Of a DNA stretch of 52,325 nucleotides, positions 1 to 7,511 are shown one piece after another (position 1 is the first letter of the stretch; each line of letters starts with the position of its first letter). Source of the DNA: Mesorhizobium sp. dw_380 (GTDB taxonomy: Bacteria; Pseudomonadota; Alphaproteobacteria; Rhizobiales; Rhizobiaceae); NCBI RefSeq assembly GCF_018588885.1, contig NZ_JAFFIW010000044.1, positions 1 to 52,325 on the forward strand, read 5' to 3'. The position numbers and the translations under genes were made by a program. The notes below the pieces were generated by a model, which was not told where the DNA came from, did not search any database, and saw only the letters and a list, made by a program, of their open reading frames with translations.

Positions 1-342
1 AGGGGCGGGGCATTGTGATACAGGGAGAGCTGTGGGGTCCCTCCTTCTCGGCCTCGACGATGTGGAAGGAGCCTGTGCGGCGAAACGGGCTAGACGCCCC
101 CAGGCCCAGAACTTGGGCGAAACCAACTCCCACCAAAGGACAGCCGGTTTAGTAGCCGAACAATGAAACCTCGCTCGACGAGCCGCCGTCTCTACTGTCT
201 CCGGCCTCACGCGGTTGAAGCGAACAGCGCAGCAGCTACTGTTCCGCACAACTCGGATGGCAATTGGGACAAGTCCGCACATGTCGTCACGTACGCTGAA
301 CGCCGCAGGTACAGCCAAACTGGGGCGGGGCGTTTCTGCCGT

Positions 343-362
343 TTTGATAGAATTCTATCAAA
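343..362. promoter_or_regulatory. Perfect 20-bp palindrome upstream of nifA
   Basis: The sequence TTTGATAGAATTCTATCAAA equals its own reverse complement over all 20 bases. It lies about 335 bp before the nifA start and 11 bp before a second palindrome. Perfect dyads of this size are typical binding sites for dimeric regulators. The regulator is unknown and no promoter element was identified with confidence nearby. Confidence 0.5.
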
Positions 363-373
363 CTGACAATTTT

Positions 374-391
374 CCTTGCATAAATGCAAGG
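374..391. promoter_or_regulatory. Second perfect inverted repeat upstream of nifA
   Basis: CCTTGCAT, a two-base AA centre and ATGCAAGG form an 18-bp perfect dyad, 11 bp after the 20-bp palindrome. It could be an operator or a small RNA hairpin. It is not followed by a T-run, so an intrinsic terminator is less likely. Confidence 0.45.
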
Positions 392-629
392 AGAGCTCGG
401 TTGACTCCCCTCCTTTCTTGTCAAGGATGAGTTTGCAGGCTGCGGTGCGGCAGAAGCCGGACAGAACAGCGACCGGTCGAGTAAAGGCCTGCGCAAACCG
501 CATATTGCGAGCGCCCGCGCGGAGGAAGACGCTCGTCCTGGTGAAAGGCAACGATGCTCAGGCGCCATTGCCATTTGCCGAGGGCGTCCGCGCGCCGAAA
601 ATTTCGAAGCAACAAAGGTGAGATCGAGA

Positions 630-719
630 ATGATGATGACGAAATACAACACAGCTCACCGTCCAGTGCAGTTCTACCGGCGGGTGGCGGAGTGGGATGG
701 GCTGCCAAATGGAACGTAA
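630..719 (+). CDS. Possible 29-residue upstream ORF overlapping the nifA start
   Basis: This short frame begins with three consecutive ATG codons, has an AAGGTGAG-like ribosome site eight bases or so upstream, and stops 20 bases inside nifA in another frame. Its peptide, starting MMMTKYNTAHRPVQF, resembles no family I know. The nifA start has a poor ribosome site of its own, so translation of this ORF could deliver ribosomes to nifA. That is inference; the ORF may be chance or a remnant of the lost nifA N-terminus region. Confidence 0.3.
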   Translation: MMMTKYNTAHRPVQFYRRVAEWDGLPNGT

Positions 720-1755
720 AAAGATCAGCAAGGAGATGCTTGGCGATAGTCAGGCGCTGCGCAAGCTGCGTGAGCACCTTGTCAAGGTGGCCAAGGCGAA
801 GACTACGGTCCTGTTGCGAGGTGAATCCGGAACCGGTAAGGAGCTGGTTGCCAAAGCCATTCACGAGCTCTCGCCTCGCGCCAAGCAGCCCTTCATCAAG
901 GTCAATTGCGCGGCGCTCACCGAGACGCTTCTGGAATCTGACTTGTTCGGTCATGAGAAGGGTGCCTTCACCGACGCGAGCAGTTTGCGCAAGGGGCGCT
1001 TTGAGGCTGCCGACAAAGGCACATTGTTTCTGGACGAGATTGGCGAAATATCAGGTTCGTTCCAGGCTAAGCTGCTGCGTGTCCTGCAGGAGCAGGAGTT
1101 TGAGCGCGTCGGCAGCAACCACACCATTAAAGTTGATGTTCGCGTGATTGCCGCAACGAACAGGGACTTGGAAACGGCAGTTCAACGCAAGGAGTTCCGG
1201 CAAGACCTCTATTATCGCATCAACGTCGTCACTTTACGCGTGCCGGCATTGCGCGAAAGGCGAGGTGATATTCCGCTCTTGGCCGCTCAGTTTCTCAAGA
1301 ATTTCAATACTGAGAATGATCACACGCTGACCTTCGCTCCCGAAGCGATTGAGGTGCTAATGAACTGCGAATTTCCAGGCAACATCCGAGAGCTCGAAAA
1401 CTGCGTTCAGCGGACGGCAGTTCTGGCGACGGGTCCATCAATCCTCAGAACTGACTTTGCCTGTTACGCGGATCAGTGCTTGGCCGCGGCGCTGTGGAAG
1501 AACGGACCGCCGACGTCAGAGAAGTCGACTACGATCGAGCCTTCCGCCGCCTGTGCCGCCCCGCCCGTCGGCGACGGGCAAGCGCCGATAGGCCCTGCCA
1601 CGAGTCGTGGTAGGGTGCCCGATGCCGATACGGTCATTGCTGCCATGGAAAAGTGTGGCTGGGTGCAGGCAAAGGCGGCGCGCCTGCTCGGTTTGACCCC
1701 GCGCCAGATCGGCTACGTGCTGAGAAAACGCGGTATCGAGATCAAGCGTCTCTGA
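697..1755 (+). CDS. nifA: NifA, sigma54-dependent nif activator lacking the GAF domain
   Basis: Transcriptional activator of nif and fix genes that works with sigma54 RNA polymerase in the cytoplasm. At 352 residues it is far shorter than usual NifA proteins (over 500) because the N-terminal GAF sensor is absent and the AAA+ domain begins almost at once. Visible motifs are Walker A GESGTGKE (about 42-49), GAFTDA (89-94) where GAFTGA is expected, Walker B LFLDE (110-114), and a C-terminal Fis-type helix-turn-helix (about 310-350). Cysteines 224, 236, 256 and 261 fit CX11CX19CX4C, the linker motif tied to oxygen sensitivity in rhizobial NifA. The start may be 697 or the in-frame ATG at 709; the ribosome site is weak. 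It is the only intact nifA here, as the copy next to nifB is ruined. Confidence 0.93.
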   Translation: MGCQMERKKISKEMLGDSQALRKLREHLVKVAKAKTTVLLRGESGTGKELVAKAIHELSPRAKQPFIKVNCAALTETLLESDLFGHEKGAFTDASSLRKGRFEAADKGTLFLDEIGEISGSFQAKLLRVLQEQEFERVGSNHTIKVDVRVIAATNRDLETAVQRKEFRQDLYYRINVVTLRVPALRERRGDIPLLAAQFLKNFNTENDHTLTFAPEAIEVLMNCEFPGNIRELENCVQRTAVLATGPSILRTDFACYADQCLAAALWKNGPPTSEKSTTIEPSAACAAPPVGDGQAPIGPATSRGRVPDADTVIAAMEKCGWVQAKAARLLGLTPRQIGYVLRKRGIEIKRL

Positions 1756-1927
1756 AACAACCCGCCGAGCAAGAGCTGGAGCAGGTCAAGCATTGGTGCT
1801 CTGGCGAGCCCATCGGCCAGGCTTACGAAGTGGGTGTGAACAGCGCTGCCAAGATTCCGGCCGTGTGCTTTCTACCACGTAGTCATACTGGGGCTCTGCG
1901 ACTGACAAACTAAAAAGGAGTAATCCT

Positions 1928-1993
1928 ATGGCTAGTAACTTCGCTCTACACCGCAAGGGCAAATCAATTCGACGTGCCTGGATCCAGAAATAA
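1928..1993 (+). CDS. Short ORF with a very strong ribosome site, probably a truncated gene start
   Basis: An ATG preceded by AAAAAGGAGTAATCCT opens a frame of only 21 residues (MASNFALHRKG...) before TAA. The near-ideal ribosome site suggests this was once the start of a real gene. A second frame continues in protein-like fashion for some 60 residues downstream (to about 2120), consistent with a frameshift. I do not recognise the family. From 1994 to the nodL start at 2339 I see no intact gene. Confidence 0.25.
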   Translation: MASNFALHRKGKSIRRAWIQK

Positions 1994-2338
1994 TCGATGT
2001 ATTATTGGTGACACGCCAGCATGCGTAGAGGCGACGCGCAGATCTCCGCTGGCGGGACCTGGTCGATACATTAGCTGATGGCTTACCGCTCGATATCACG
2101 CAATCTGAGATGGGCATGAAAGTGAGTTCGACCGCTGGACAGTTGCCGACCTCGTCAGGTATTGGCCCCTGCGACCGGTTGATCTGCGATATCCAAATTC
2201 GCGGAAGTTGGTCGAGACGAAACTGTCGCCCCGGCTCGTGACCGACCGCGCGCCCGGCAAGACCGAGTTACAAAGTTGCCGAGGCAGTTTGATGTGCGTT
2301 CCTGCATCACTGTACGGGACACGACCTGACGGGAGACT

Positions 2339-2905
2339 ATGATGCGTAGCCAAAAAGAAAAGATGCTCGCAGGCGAGTTTTACAATGCGGCGGATCCGGA
2401 GATCCAAGCTGACCTGTTGGCCACCGGGGCTTGGCTCAAGCGGTACAATGATACGCTGGGGCAGACCACGGGGCATTGGCATGAGCTTTTGTCCGAGCGG
2501 CTGGGAGAGGTTGGGCGCGGAACGGTCATCCGTCCGCCCTTTTTTTGCGACTACGGATTCAATATCCGCATTGGAGCCAATGCCTACATCAACTTCAACT
2601 GCGTTATTCTTGACGTGGTAGAGGTCAAAATCGGGCAAGGAACGGCAATTGGGCCTGCTGTGCAGATTTATACCGCCGATCATCCACATGATGCCGAGCA
2701 GCGGCAGGCCGGCCTGCAGGTCGGGCGTCCTGTTCACATTGGCAGCCGTGTCTGGATCGGCGGTGGAGCAATCATTCTGCCTGGCGTCACGATTGGTGAT
2801 AATGCAGTGGTAGGCGCTGGCTGCGTGGTCACACGAGATGTTCCCGCCGGGGCAAAGGTAGTGGGAATTCCTGCTCGCGTGGCCGACCCACATAAACAGG
2901 CATAA
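2339..2905 (+). CDS. nodL: NodL-type nodulation factor O-acetyltransferase
   Basis: 188 residues, the usual NodL length. NodL transfers acetyl from acetyl-CoA to O6 of the non-reducing-end glucosamine of lipochitooligosaccharide Nod factors. The C-terminal half shows the left-handed beta-helix hexapeptide repeats of the LacA/NodL/CysE family (IGANAYINFNC, IGSRVWIGGGAIILPG, IGDNAVVGAGCVV), and the N-terminal half has the maltose-acetyltransferase cap (KEKMLAGEFYNAADPEI). The start is the first of two adjacent ATGs after GGGAG. No other nod gene and no nod box are visible, so its expression signal is unclear. A general sugar acetyltransferase is the alternative; the symbiotic context favours NodL. 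Confidence 0.85.
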   Translation: MMRSQKEKMLAGEFYNAADPEIQADLLATGAWLKRYNDTLGQTTGHWHELLSERLGEVGRGTVIRPPFFCDYGFNIRIGANAYINFNCVILDVVEVKIGQGTAIGPAVQIYTADHPHDAEQRQAGLQVGRPVHIGSRVWIGGGAIILPGVTIGDNAVVGAGCVVTRDVPAGAKVVGIPARVADPHKQA

Positions 2906-3212
2906 TCAACCTCGTTGACCCTGGAGGTGCATGCGAACTGTCGAAACTGTGCCGAATTTTTGTCGAAGCCATTGAGCGCTGCATATGTTGTCGCGACTCG
3001 GGCGCTTCAGTTCTTTTGCCACGGGGGTCACAAGATCATGTGCGTAATGCCGCCGCAACGTGCTCACGTCCCGCAGCAGCGGACCCTTTCACATCGCCCA
3101 ACGAATTCAGAGCCTACGTTGTGCTGCCACTAGCATTACTACTCACGAATGTATTCCCAACTGAGTTTTCGCCCTTGGAGGCAAGCAGCGACTCACCAGC
3201 AATCGCCGGCCA
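2906..3212. other. Intergenic gap between convergent nodL and the nif operon
   Basis: About 300 bases separate the 3' ends of nodL and the SIR2-like gene. I see no protein-like frame and no convincing stem-loop with a T-run. Confidence 0.5.
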
Positions 3213-4106
3213 TTAATCCTGGCTAGCATCGACCCCGACGAGGCGAGCCGCGGCGTTGCGGATCGGCATGTCGATGACCGTGATTGCGCCTTCGGCAAGG
3301 AAACGACGTTCGTTTCTGGTCAGCGTAGCCGAATCGATCACCGCAAAATGTGGGCCAGTGGAGCGCTTCATCAGCTGTCTGGCATATGTGCGCAGCATCT
3401 GATCGTTGAAGCGGCAGCCCACGAAGAAAAAACCCCGGTTGACGCGCCGTTGCTTCACCGCGTCCGGGATCGGCGTCTGGATATCAATTTCGGTTAGGAC
3501 TTCGACGTAATCGGAATCAGCCACGAGGAAGTTTGCCGCCGGCCTGACGCTGCCGTGCGGCGCATAGAGCACCGTCCTAGCCACTTGTTCGGCCTCGAGT
3601 TCTGTTCCTGACAAATCGTAAGTTCTCGTCCAGATGTTACCGATTCCGGTCGCGCGCGTCGTTCCTTGTATCTCGACAACGTCTGTTTGGCCGGCCTCTG
3701 CAAGGGCTGCTCGCATGGCGCCATCGTACCAGCTGTCGATGATGACAGACAGTTGAAGGGTTGCGAGCCAGGCGTGAAGAACGGTCGGCTCGGCGGGGGC
3801 TGCGAATATCTCCGCCATCCACGCTTGGAGAGTCCGACGATGTCGGCGCTGCTCGATAAACTGCGCGACCGACCACATATTGGTGCGAATCCTGGAAGGG
3901 GCAGGCGCCCGCTTGTTGAGGGCCGCGGCGACATCTTCAGGGGTGCAAGGTACAGGTGATTCCGGTGGGTTAAGCTGCAGAAGACCAGGACCGAGATAGG
4001 GGATCACTCGATCGGCCTTGAGAGCGCCGTTCAGCAGGTCAATCAGTTTTTTGGCAAAACTGCCCCGGACGACGACGAGATGGTCCCAGCTCAGCATCGT
4101 GTTCAT
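3213..4106 (-). CDS. SIR2-like domain protein at the end of the nifB operon
   Basis: 297 residues. The N-terminal part contains ADRVIPYLGPGLL, matching the nucleotide-binding start of SIR2-like folds (usual form VIPFLGAG), and the C-terminal part has GFFFVGCRFNDQMLR, like the closing strand-helix of SIR2-like domains. SIR2-like proteins use NAD, either for deacylation or NAD hydrolysis; which applies is not evident. SIR2-like genes are known downstream of nifB-nifZ-nifT in other rhizobia, so it is probably part of the NifA-driven operon. GGAGAGGAAA precedes the ATG and 34 bases separate it from nifT. Its role in fixation is unknown to me. Confidence 0.75.
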   Translation of the reverse strand: MNTMLSWDHLVVVRGSFAKKLIDLLNGALKADRVIPYLGPGLLQLNPPESPVPCTPEDVAAALNKRAPAPSRIRTNMWSVAQFIEQRRHRRTLQAWMAEIFAAPAEPTVLHAWLATLQLSVIIDSWYDGAMRAALAEAGQTDVVEIQGTTRATGIGNIWTRTYDLSGTELEAEQVARTVLYAPHGSVRPAANFLVADSDYVEVLTEIDIQTPIPDAVKQRRVNRGFFFVGCRFNDQMLRTYARQLMKRSTGPHFAVIDSATLTRNERRFLAEGAITVIDMPIRNAAARLVGVDASQD

Positions 4107-4140
4107 ACGCGTTTCCTCTCCGCCACTGAACCCACCGGCA

Positions 4141-4353
4141 TCAGGCCCCGTCGGAAATCTTCATCGCCTCGACGGTGATCGGCAAACGCGTGTCGCGCGG
4201 AAGGTCGGGCAGCATGAGCCGCCAACCGTTCCTGAGCGTCACGGTCCCGCCCCATAAGTCAGCGTTCTCAATCTCGGTGATCGGCTCTTCGAGATCCTTC
4301 TTGGGGACATAAGCCGACAAGCCAGTAGCGGTCCTGCGAATCATTACTTTCAT
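4141..4353 (-). CDS. nifT: NifT/FixU family protein
   Basis: 70 residues, the family's normal size. Conserved features are the start MKVMIRRT and the core ADLWGGTVTLRNGW. NifT (FixU in rhizobia) is a small protein co-transcribed with nif genes; it is dispensable or of minor effect where tested, and its biochemical role is unsettled. Its ATG overlaps the nifZ stop codon by four bases, suggesting translational coupling within the nifB operon. Confidence 0.9.
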   Translation of the reverse strand: MKVMIRRTATGLSAYVPKKDLEEPITEIENADLWGGTVTLRNGWRLMLPDLPRDTRLPITVEAMKISDGA

Positions 4354-4679
4354 CCGGCTGTTCCCCCGTTGGAAATGCCTTCAGCTCCGCAGGGAACCTC
4401 GACTTTGTCGAGGCTAATGAGTTCGCGCGCTCGCATGCCGACGACCGTGCCACGATCGATCCATTCGACCGCATAGATGAAGAATTGCTGGAGAAAGGTT
4501 CCAATGTCGCGCACGTAGCCTTCGTCGCCCTTCCGCACGAGGTTTTCGCCGATCTCCTTGCCGGGATAGGTGCCGTCGTTTTTTATGTGGCGTATCGCAC
4601 GGACCCGCTCACCCTGCATGAACCGTGGCGGTCTGCCGATTTCGACCTCCTGTTCGCGTCTGGACCACATGCTGTCCAT
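4350..4679 (-). CDS. nifZ: NifZ, nitrogenase maturation protein
   Basis: 109 residues. It contains the NifZ-family segment EIGRPPRFMQGERVRA followed by IKNDGTYPGKEIGE and the hydrophobic QQFFIYAVEWIDRG block. NifZ helps form the second P-cluster of the MoFe protein. It lies between fdxN and nifT in the leftward nifB operon. The ATG at 4679 has GAAAGGA almost touching it; the in-frame ATG at 4670 is an alternative start. Confidence 0.93.
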   Translation of the reverse strand: MDSMWSRREQEVEIGRPPRFMQGERVRAIRHIKNDGTYPGKEIGENLVRKGDEGYVRDIGTFLQQFFIYAVEWIDRGTVVGMRARELISLDKVEVPCGAEGISNGGTAG

Positions 4680-4755
4680 TCCTTTCTCGAGGTTTTTGTT
4701 GTGGTCGCGGGTTGCAGGCGTCGTCGTGCGGCGAACCCGACCGTTTCGGTAGGAA

Positions 4756-4950
4756 TCAAGCGGGAACGCAGGTTTTCGGTACCGGACAGACCGACACGCA
4801 TTGCTGCGTATCGAAGGCCTCCTTGCATTCGGTGCACTTGTTTGGATCGATCACATAGGCGTCGCCCTTGAACTTGATCGCTTCCGAAGGACATTCGAAC
4901 TCGCAGGCCCCGCATTGGGTACATTGGGATGCGATGATCTTTAAAGCCAT
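4756..4950 (-). CDS. fdxN: FdxN, bacterial-type 2[4Fe-4S] ferredoxin
   Basis: 64 residues with two cysteine clusters: CTQCGACEFEC near the N-terminus and CTECKEAF...CVSVCP in the second half, the spacing of 2[4Fe-4S] ferredoxins. FdxN-type ferredoxins encoded after nifB support nitrogen fixation, probably by supplying electrons to NifB or nitrogenase. A good AGGAG site precedes the ATG, and it starts 29 bases after nifB ends. Confidence 0.93.
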   Translation of the reverse strand: MALKIIASQCTQCGACEFECPSEAIKFKGDAYVIDPNKCTECKEAFDTQQCVSVCPVPKTCVPA

Positions 4951-4979
4951 TCTAACTCCTGGTTATCGGACGAGACGGC

Positions 4980-6458
4980 TCAGGCCGTCGCCGCTAGTGG
5001 TCTGATCCCAAACTCTGCCGCGTAAAGTGCGCTGACTGCGGTCTCGATGTAGTCATGGCCATAGGCGTCGGTTACGCGCAGTCCAGCTCGCGAGAGTTGT
5101 TCCTTCGGGCGATTTCCGATCTTGGCGCATAGCACTATGTGTATGCCTTCGAGCGCTGCGATGACGCCCTCGAGGATGGCGTCTTCGCCCCCGCCTCCGA
5201 GGCAATACCGCTCGACCTTCCGATGCCCGACCAAGCTGATCCCTCTAGGCGAGACTTCATAAACCTGGAATTCCTTCGCGTGGCCGAAGTGTTCGTTGAC
5301 CCGTCCACCTCCCTTAGTGGCCACCGCAACCAGAAGCGACTTTTCGGAGTCTGTTGCCTTGACCATACCGATGGCCTCGCTCCTCGCCGCCTCATGATCA
5401 CGGCGCTCGTGTGCGACCACCTGCCGATAGGCCTGACGCTTGCCAGCATCGTAGGCGACATCGTCGGGAATCCCGTCCAGCGTGAATTCCTGGCCACGAT
5501 CTTCACCGAGCAGGCCGACAGCATCTGCCCGGCACTGCCGGCAGTGGCGCATCAACTTGGCGCCACCTTCAAGTCGATCCTGAAGAGCCATCATCTCCAT
5601 TGCCGTTGGGCCGCGCTGCCCGATGAGTCCGTAGTGGGTACCGTGCGCCGGGTCCGAAATCAGAGGCATCACGTTGTGCAGAAACGCGCCCCGCTCCCTG
5701 ACCATTTTGTTCACCTCAAACAGGTGCTGGTCGTTCACTCCAGGAATCATCACCGAGTTGATTTTGGTGAGGATGCCGCGCGCGCTCAGCATCTCCAGGC
5801 CCAGCATCTGCCGCGCGTGCAAGATTCGAGCGGCTTCGATGCCGAAGTAGCGGCGATTTTCATAAAAGATCCAAGGATAAATCTTTGCGCCGACTTCCGG
5901 GTCGACCATGTTGATGGTGATCGTCACGTGATCAACATTCATTTCGGCAAGCTCGGCGACATGGTCCGGCAGCACGAGCCCGTTGGTGGAGACGCACAGC
6001 TTTATGTCGGGGATTTCCCTGATGACGCAGTCGAACGTTGCCTTCGTTTTCTCCCAGTCGTAACAGGCATCCCCCGGCCCAGCGATGCCAAGAACCGAAA
6101 GCTGCGGAACTTTGTTGGCAACCGCGATGACCTTGCGTAGCGCTTGGTCGGGCGTCAGCTTCTCAGACACAACACCAGGCCGGCTCTCGTTGGCGCAATC
6201 GTATTTGCGATTGCAGTAGTTGCACTGGACATTGCAAGCCGGCGCGACCGCCACATGCATACGCGCGAAATAGTGATGCGCTTCCTCCGAAAAGCAGGGG
6301 TGATCCTTGATCCTTTCCCAAATAGCCGGATCCCCTTCGCCCGGGCTGGTCGGCGACGAGCCGTAGGAGGACGATGCGCAGACGGATTTCGCGGCTGCCA
6401 GAAAACCCTCGGATGTCGTGCTAGTCGGACCCTCAATCGAAACTGTCGGTGAGGACAT
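4980..6458 (-). CDS. nifB: NifB, radical SAM FeMo-cofactor precursor synthase
   Basis: 492 residues from the ATG at 6458. NifB fuses [4Fe-4S] clusters and inserts carbide to make the NifB-cofactor precursor of FeMo-co. The radical SAM motif CNVQCNYC (Cys 75, 79, 82) is followed by Cys 88, and the last 110 residues or so form the NifX/NafY-like domain (GGRVNEHFGHAKEFQVYEV). A longer in-frame start at 6512 is excluded because the sigma54 promoter at 6496-6511 lies between it and the chosen start. GGAG precedes the ATG. First gene of nifB-fdxN-nifZ-nifT-SIR2-like. Confidence 0.96.
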   Translation of the reverse strand: MSSPTVSIEGPTSTTSEGFLAAAKSVCASSSYGSSPTSPGEGDPAIWERIKDHPCFSEEAHHYFARMHVAVAPACNVQCNYCNRKYDCANESRPGVVSEKLTPDQALRKVIAVANKVPQLSVLGIAGPGDACYDWEKTKATFDCVIREIPDIKLCVSTNGLVLPDHVAELAEMNVDHVTITINMVDPEVGAKIYPWIFYENRRYFGIEAARILHARQMLGLEMLSARGILTKINSVMIPGVNDQHLFEVNKMVRERGAFLHNVMPLISDPAHGTHYGLIGQRGPTAMEMMALQDRLEGGAKLMRHCRQCRADAVGLLGEDRGQEFTLDGIPDDVAYDAGKRQAYRQVVAHERRDHEAARSEAIGMVKATDSEKSLLVAVATKGGGRVNEHFGHAKEFQVYEVSPRGISLVGHRKVERYCLGGGGEDAILEGVIAALEGIHIVLCAKIGNRPKEQLSRAGLRVTDAYGHDYIETAVSALYAAEFGIRPLAATA

Positions 6459-6495
6459 CAAACGGCTCCGTTGCTGGTAACGTCGCGGTTCAAGG

Positions 6496-6511
6496 TGCAA
6501 GAGCCATACCA
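6496..6511 (-). promoter_or_regulatory. Sigma54 promoter of the nifB operon
   Basis: On the minus strand the sequence reads TGGTATGGCTCTTGCA: GG and GC of the -24/-12 elements are exactly ten bases apart and the -12 TTGCA is perfect. The expected start site is about 27 bases before the nifB ATG. The NifA site at 6583-6598 lies about 70 bp upstream. Confidence 0.88.
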
Positions 6512-6582
6512 ACTTAAAACAGCGGCTTCAGTTCACTATTTGGGTCAATATCGCATTGTGTCAGGCGGGCGCGACACAATTT

Positions 6583-6598
6583 TGTCCTGCTTGCGACA
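6583..6598. promoter_or_regulatory. NifA upstream activator site for nifB
   Basis: TGTCCTGCTTGCGACA matches TGT-N10-ACA exactly and lies 72 bp upstream of the nifB -24 element. Just beside it, a wider dyad TGTGTC-N10-GACACA at about 6557-6578 may add further half sites. Confidence 0.82.
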
Positions 6599-6684
6599 GC
6601 ACAAGTCCAAATCCGTTCAGAAGCACAAAGCACTCCTTGTCGCGCACAGGGCGCGCAAGACCACTGGCCTGACGATTGGCTCAT

Positions 6685-7140
6685 CAGGCTCTTAGAATTT
6701 CCTTCGGCTCGATACTATGCCGGCGTATCGCCTAGCCGACTTGTCGCAGCGTGAGGCCGAGAATTCGAGCCGCATTAGCCTGAACCCAGCCGGCCTTCTC
6801 CATTGTGTCGATCAGCCGTCAGGCTCCGTCCGCCGCGGTCCCAGCCCCCGTCCGGCCGTATCGTTAGAATCGCAACCGGCTATTTCGTGCTCAGGGGGCG
6901 CCGATGCGCCGAACCGGCATCGTGCTGGCCCGTGAGAGCTCGTCGATGACATTGCCACGTTCCGAAAGATTGGTTCCTTCCAGAGGAGAACGCCAAGCAC
7001 GCAGTTCTCCGGCTCGCGGACGTTGCCGGGGAAATAGCATTGCGAGATCAGCTCAACTGCCGACGGCGCAAAGCCATGGTTCTCCATATTTCAAGGGTAA
7101 GCGCTGTGTCCTTCCAGGAGGACCCGGCGATCTGTGGGCC
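6685..7140 (-). pseudogene. Remnant of a second nifA (C-terminal part)
   Basis: Reading leftward, 7087-6940 encodes CYFPGNVREPENCV, the end of a NifA AAA+ domain (normal form FPGNVRELENCV), and about 6812-6690 encodes MEKAGWVQANAARILG followed by LTLRQVG and a stop inside the DNA-binding helix-turn-helix. These pieces are in NifA order but broken by frameshifts, a missing linker and the stop. The position directly upstream of nifB is where canonical rhizobial nifA lies. It is therefore a dead resident nifA, more like the classical type than the intact gene at 697, to which it is related but not identical. Confidence 0.85.
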
Positions 7141-7184
7141 TGCCGATTCTGACGTGGATCGGAGATCGGCTTGTGTCTGAACTT

Positions 7185-7400
7185 GAACTTAAGATTGACG
7201 CTGAGCGGCAGCCTCGGCGTTTTCGAGGGTGATCAACGGCGCTGTTGGTCGGCGGCGTTGGTCGATGGACGACAAGGCACGGAGTCATCTCCGAGACCCT
7301 GGAGCCGACGCGGTGATCTCGGAGGTTGCCCGGCGCTACGGGCCGCGGCCGCGGCGGAACGCTCGCAAGCTTGCGACGCTGGCAGGACAGGCCACTCCCG
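7185..7400 (+). pseudogene. Decayed IS66-family small ORF (TnpA-like)
   Basis: The frames here contain RRWSMDDKAR followed after a frameshift by ETLEP and then DAVISEVARRYG, the helix-turn-helix start typical of IS66-family accessory protein TnpA (RRRWS-EEKARIV...P GA-V-EVARRHG). No intact transposase or terminal repeat is visible, so it is a fragment. 7401-7511 holds nothing I can identify. Confidence 0.5.
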
Positions 7401-7511
7401 CCTAGTGGTTTCGGTGGCGCCACCGGAACGACCCGTTGGGCCAACATCCGTGCACCAGAGCTCAAGGCCACGGCCTGAGAATCGGCCGCCGCTCACCCTT
7501 TACTTGGTTCC

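Larger units (their letters stand above)
1..629. other. Region without a supported gene upstream of nifA
   Basis: No open frame here reads like a protein: the short frames overlap on both strands and contain no recognisable motif. The notable content is two perfect inverted repeats at 343-362 and 374-391, listed separately. I see no clear sigma54 element ahead of nifA. Some of the stretch may be decayed mobile DNA, but I cannot name it. Confidence 0.5.

Noticed and set aside
2000..2338. Search for a nod box ahead of nodL
   Set aside because: No match to the long conserved nod box pattern was seen in the 340 bases before nodL.
2096..2893. A 265-codon minus-strand frame opposite nodL
   Set aside because: nodL on the plus strand has clear hexapeptide repeats and a ribosome site; the minus frame is arginine- and proline-rich noise.
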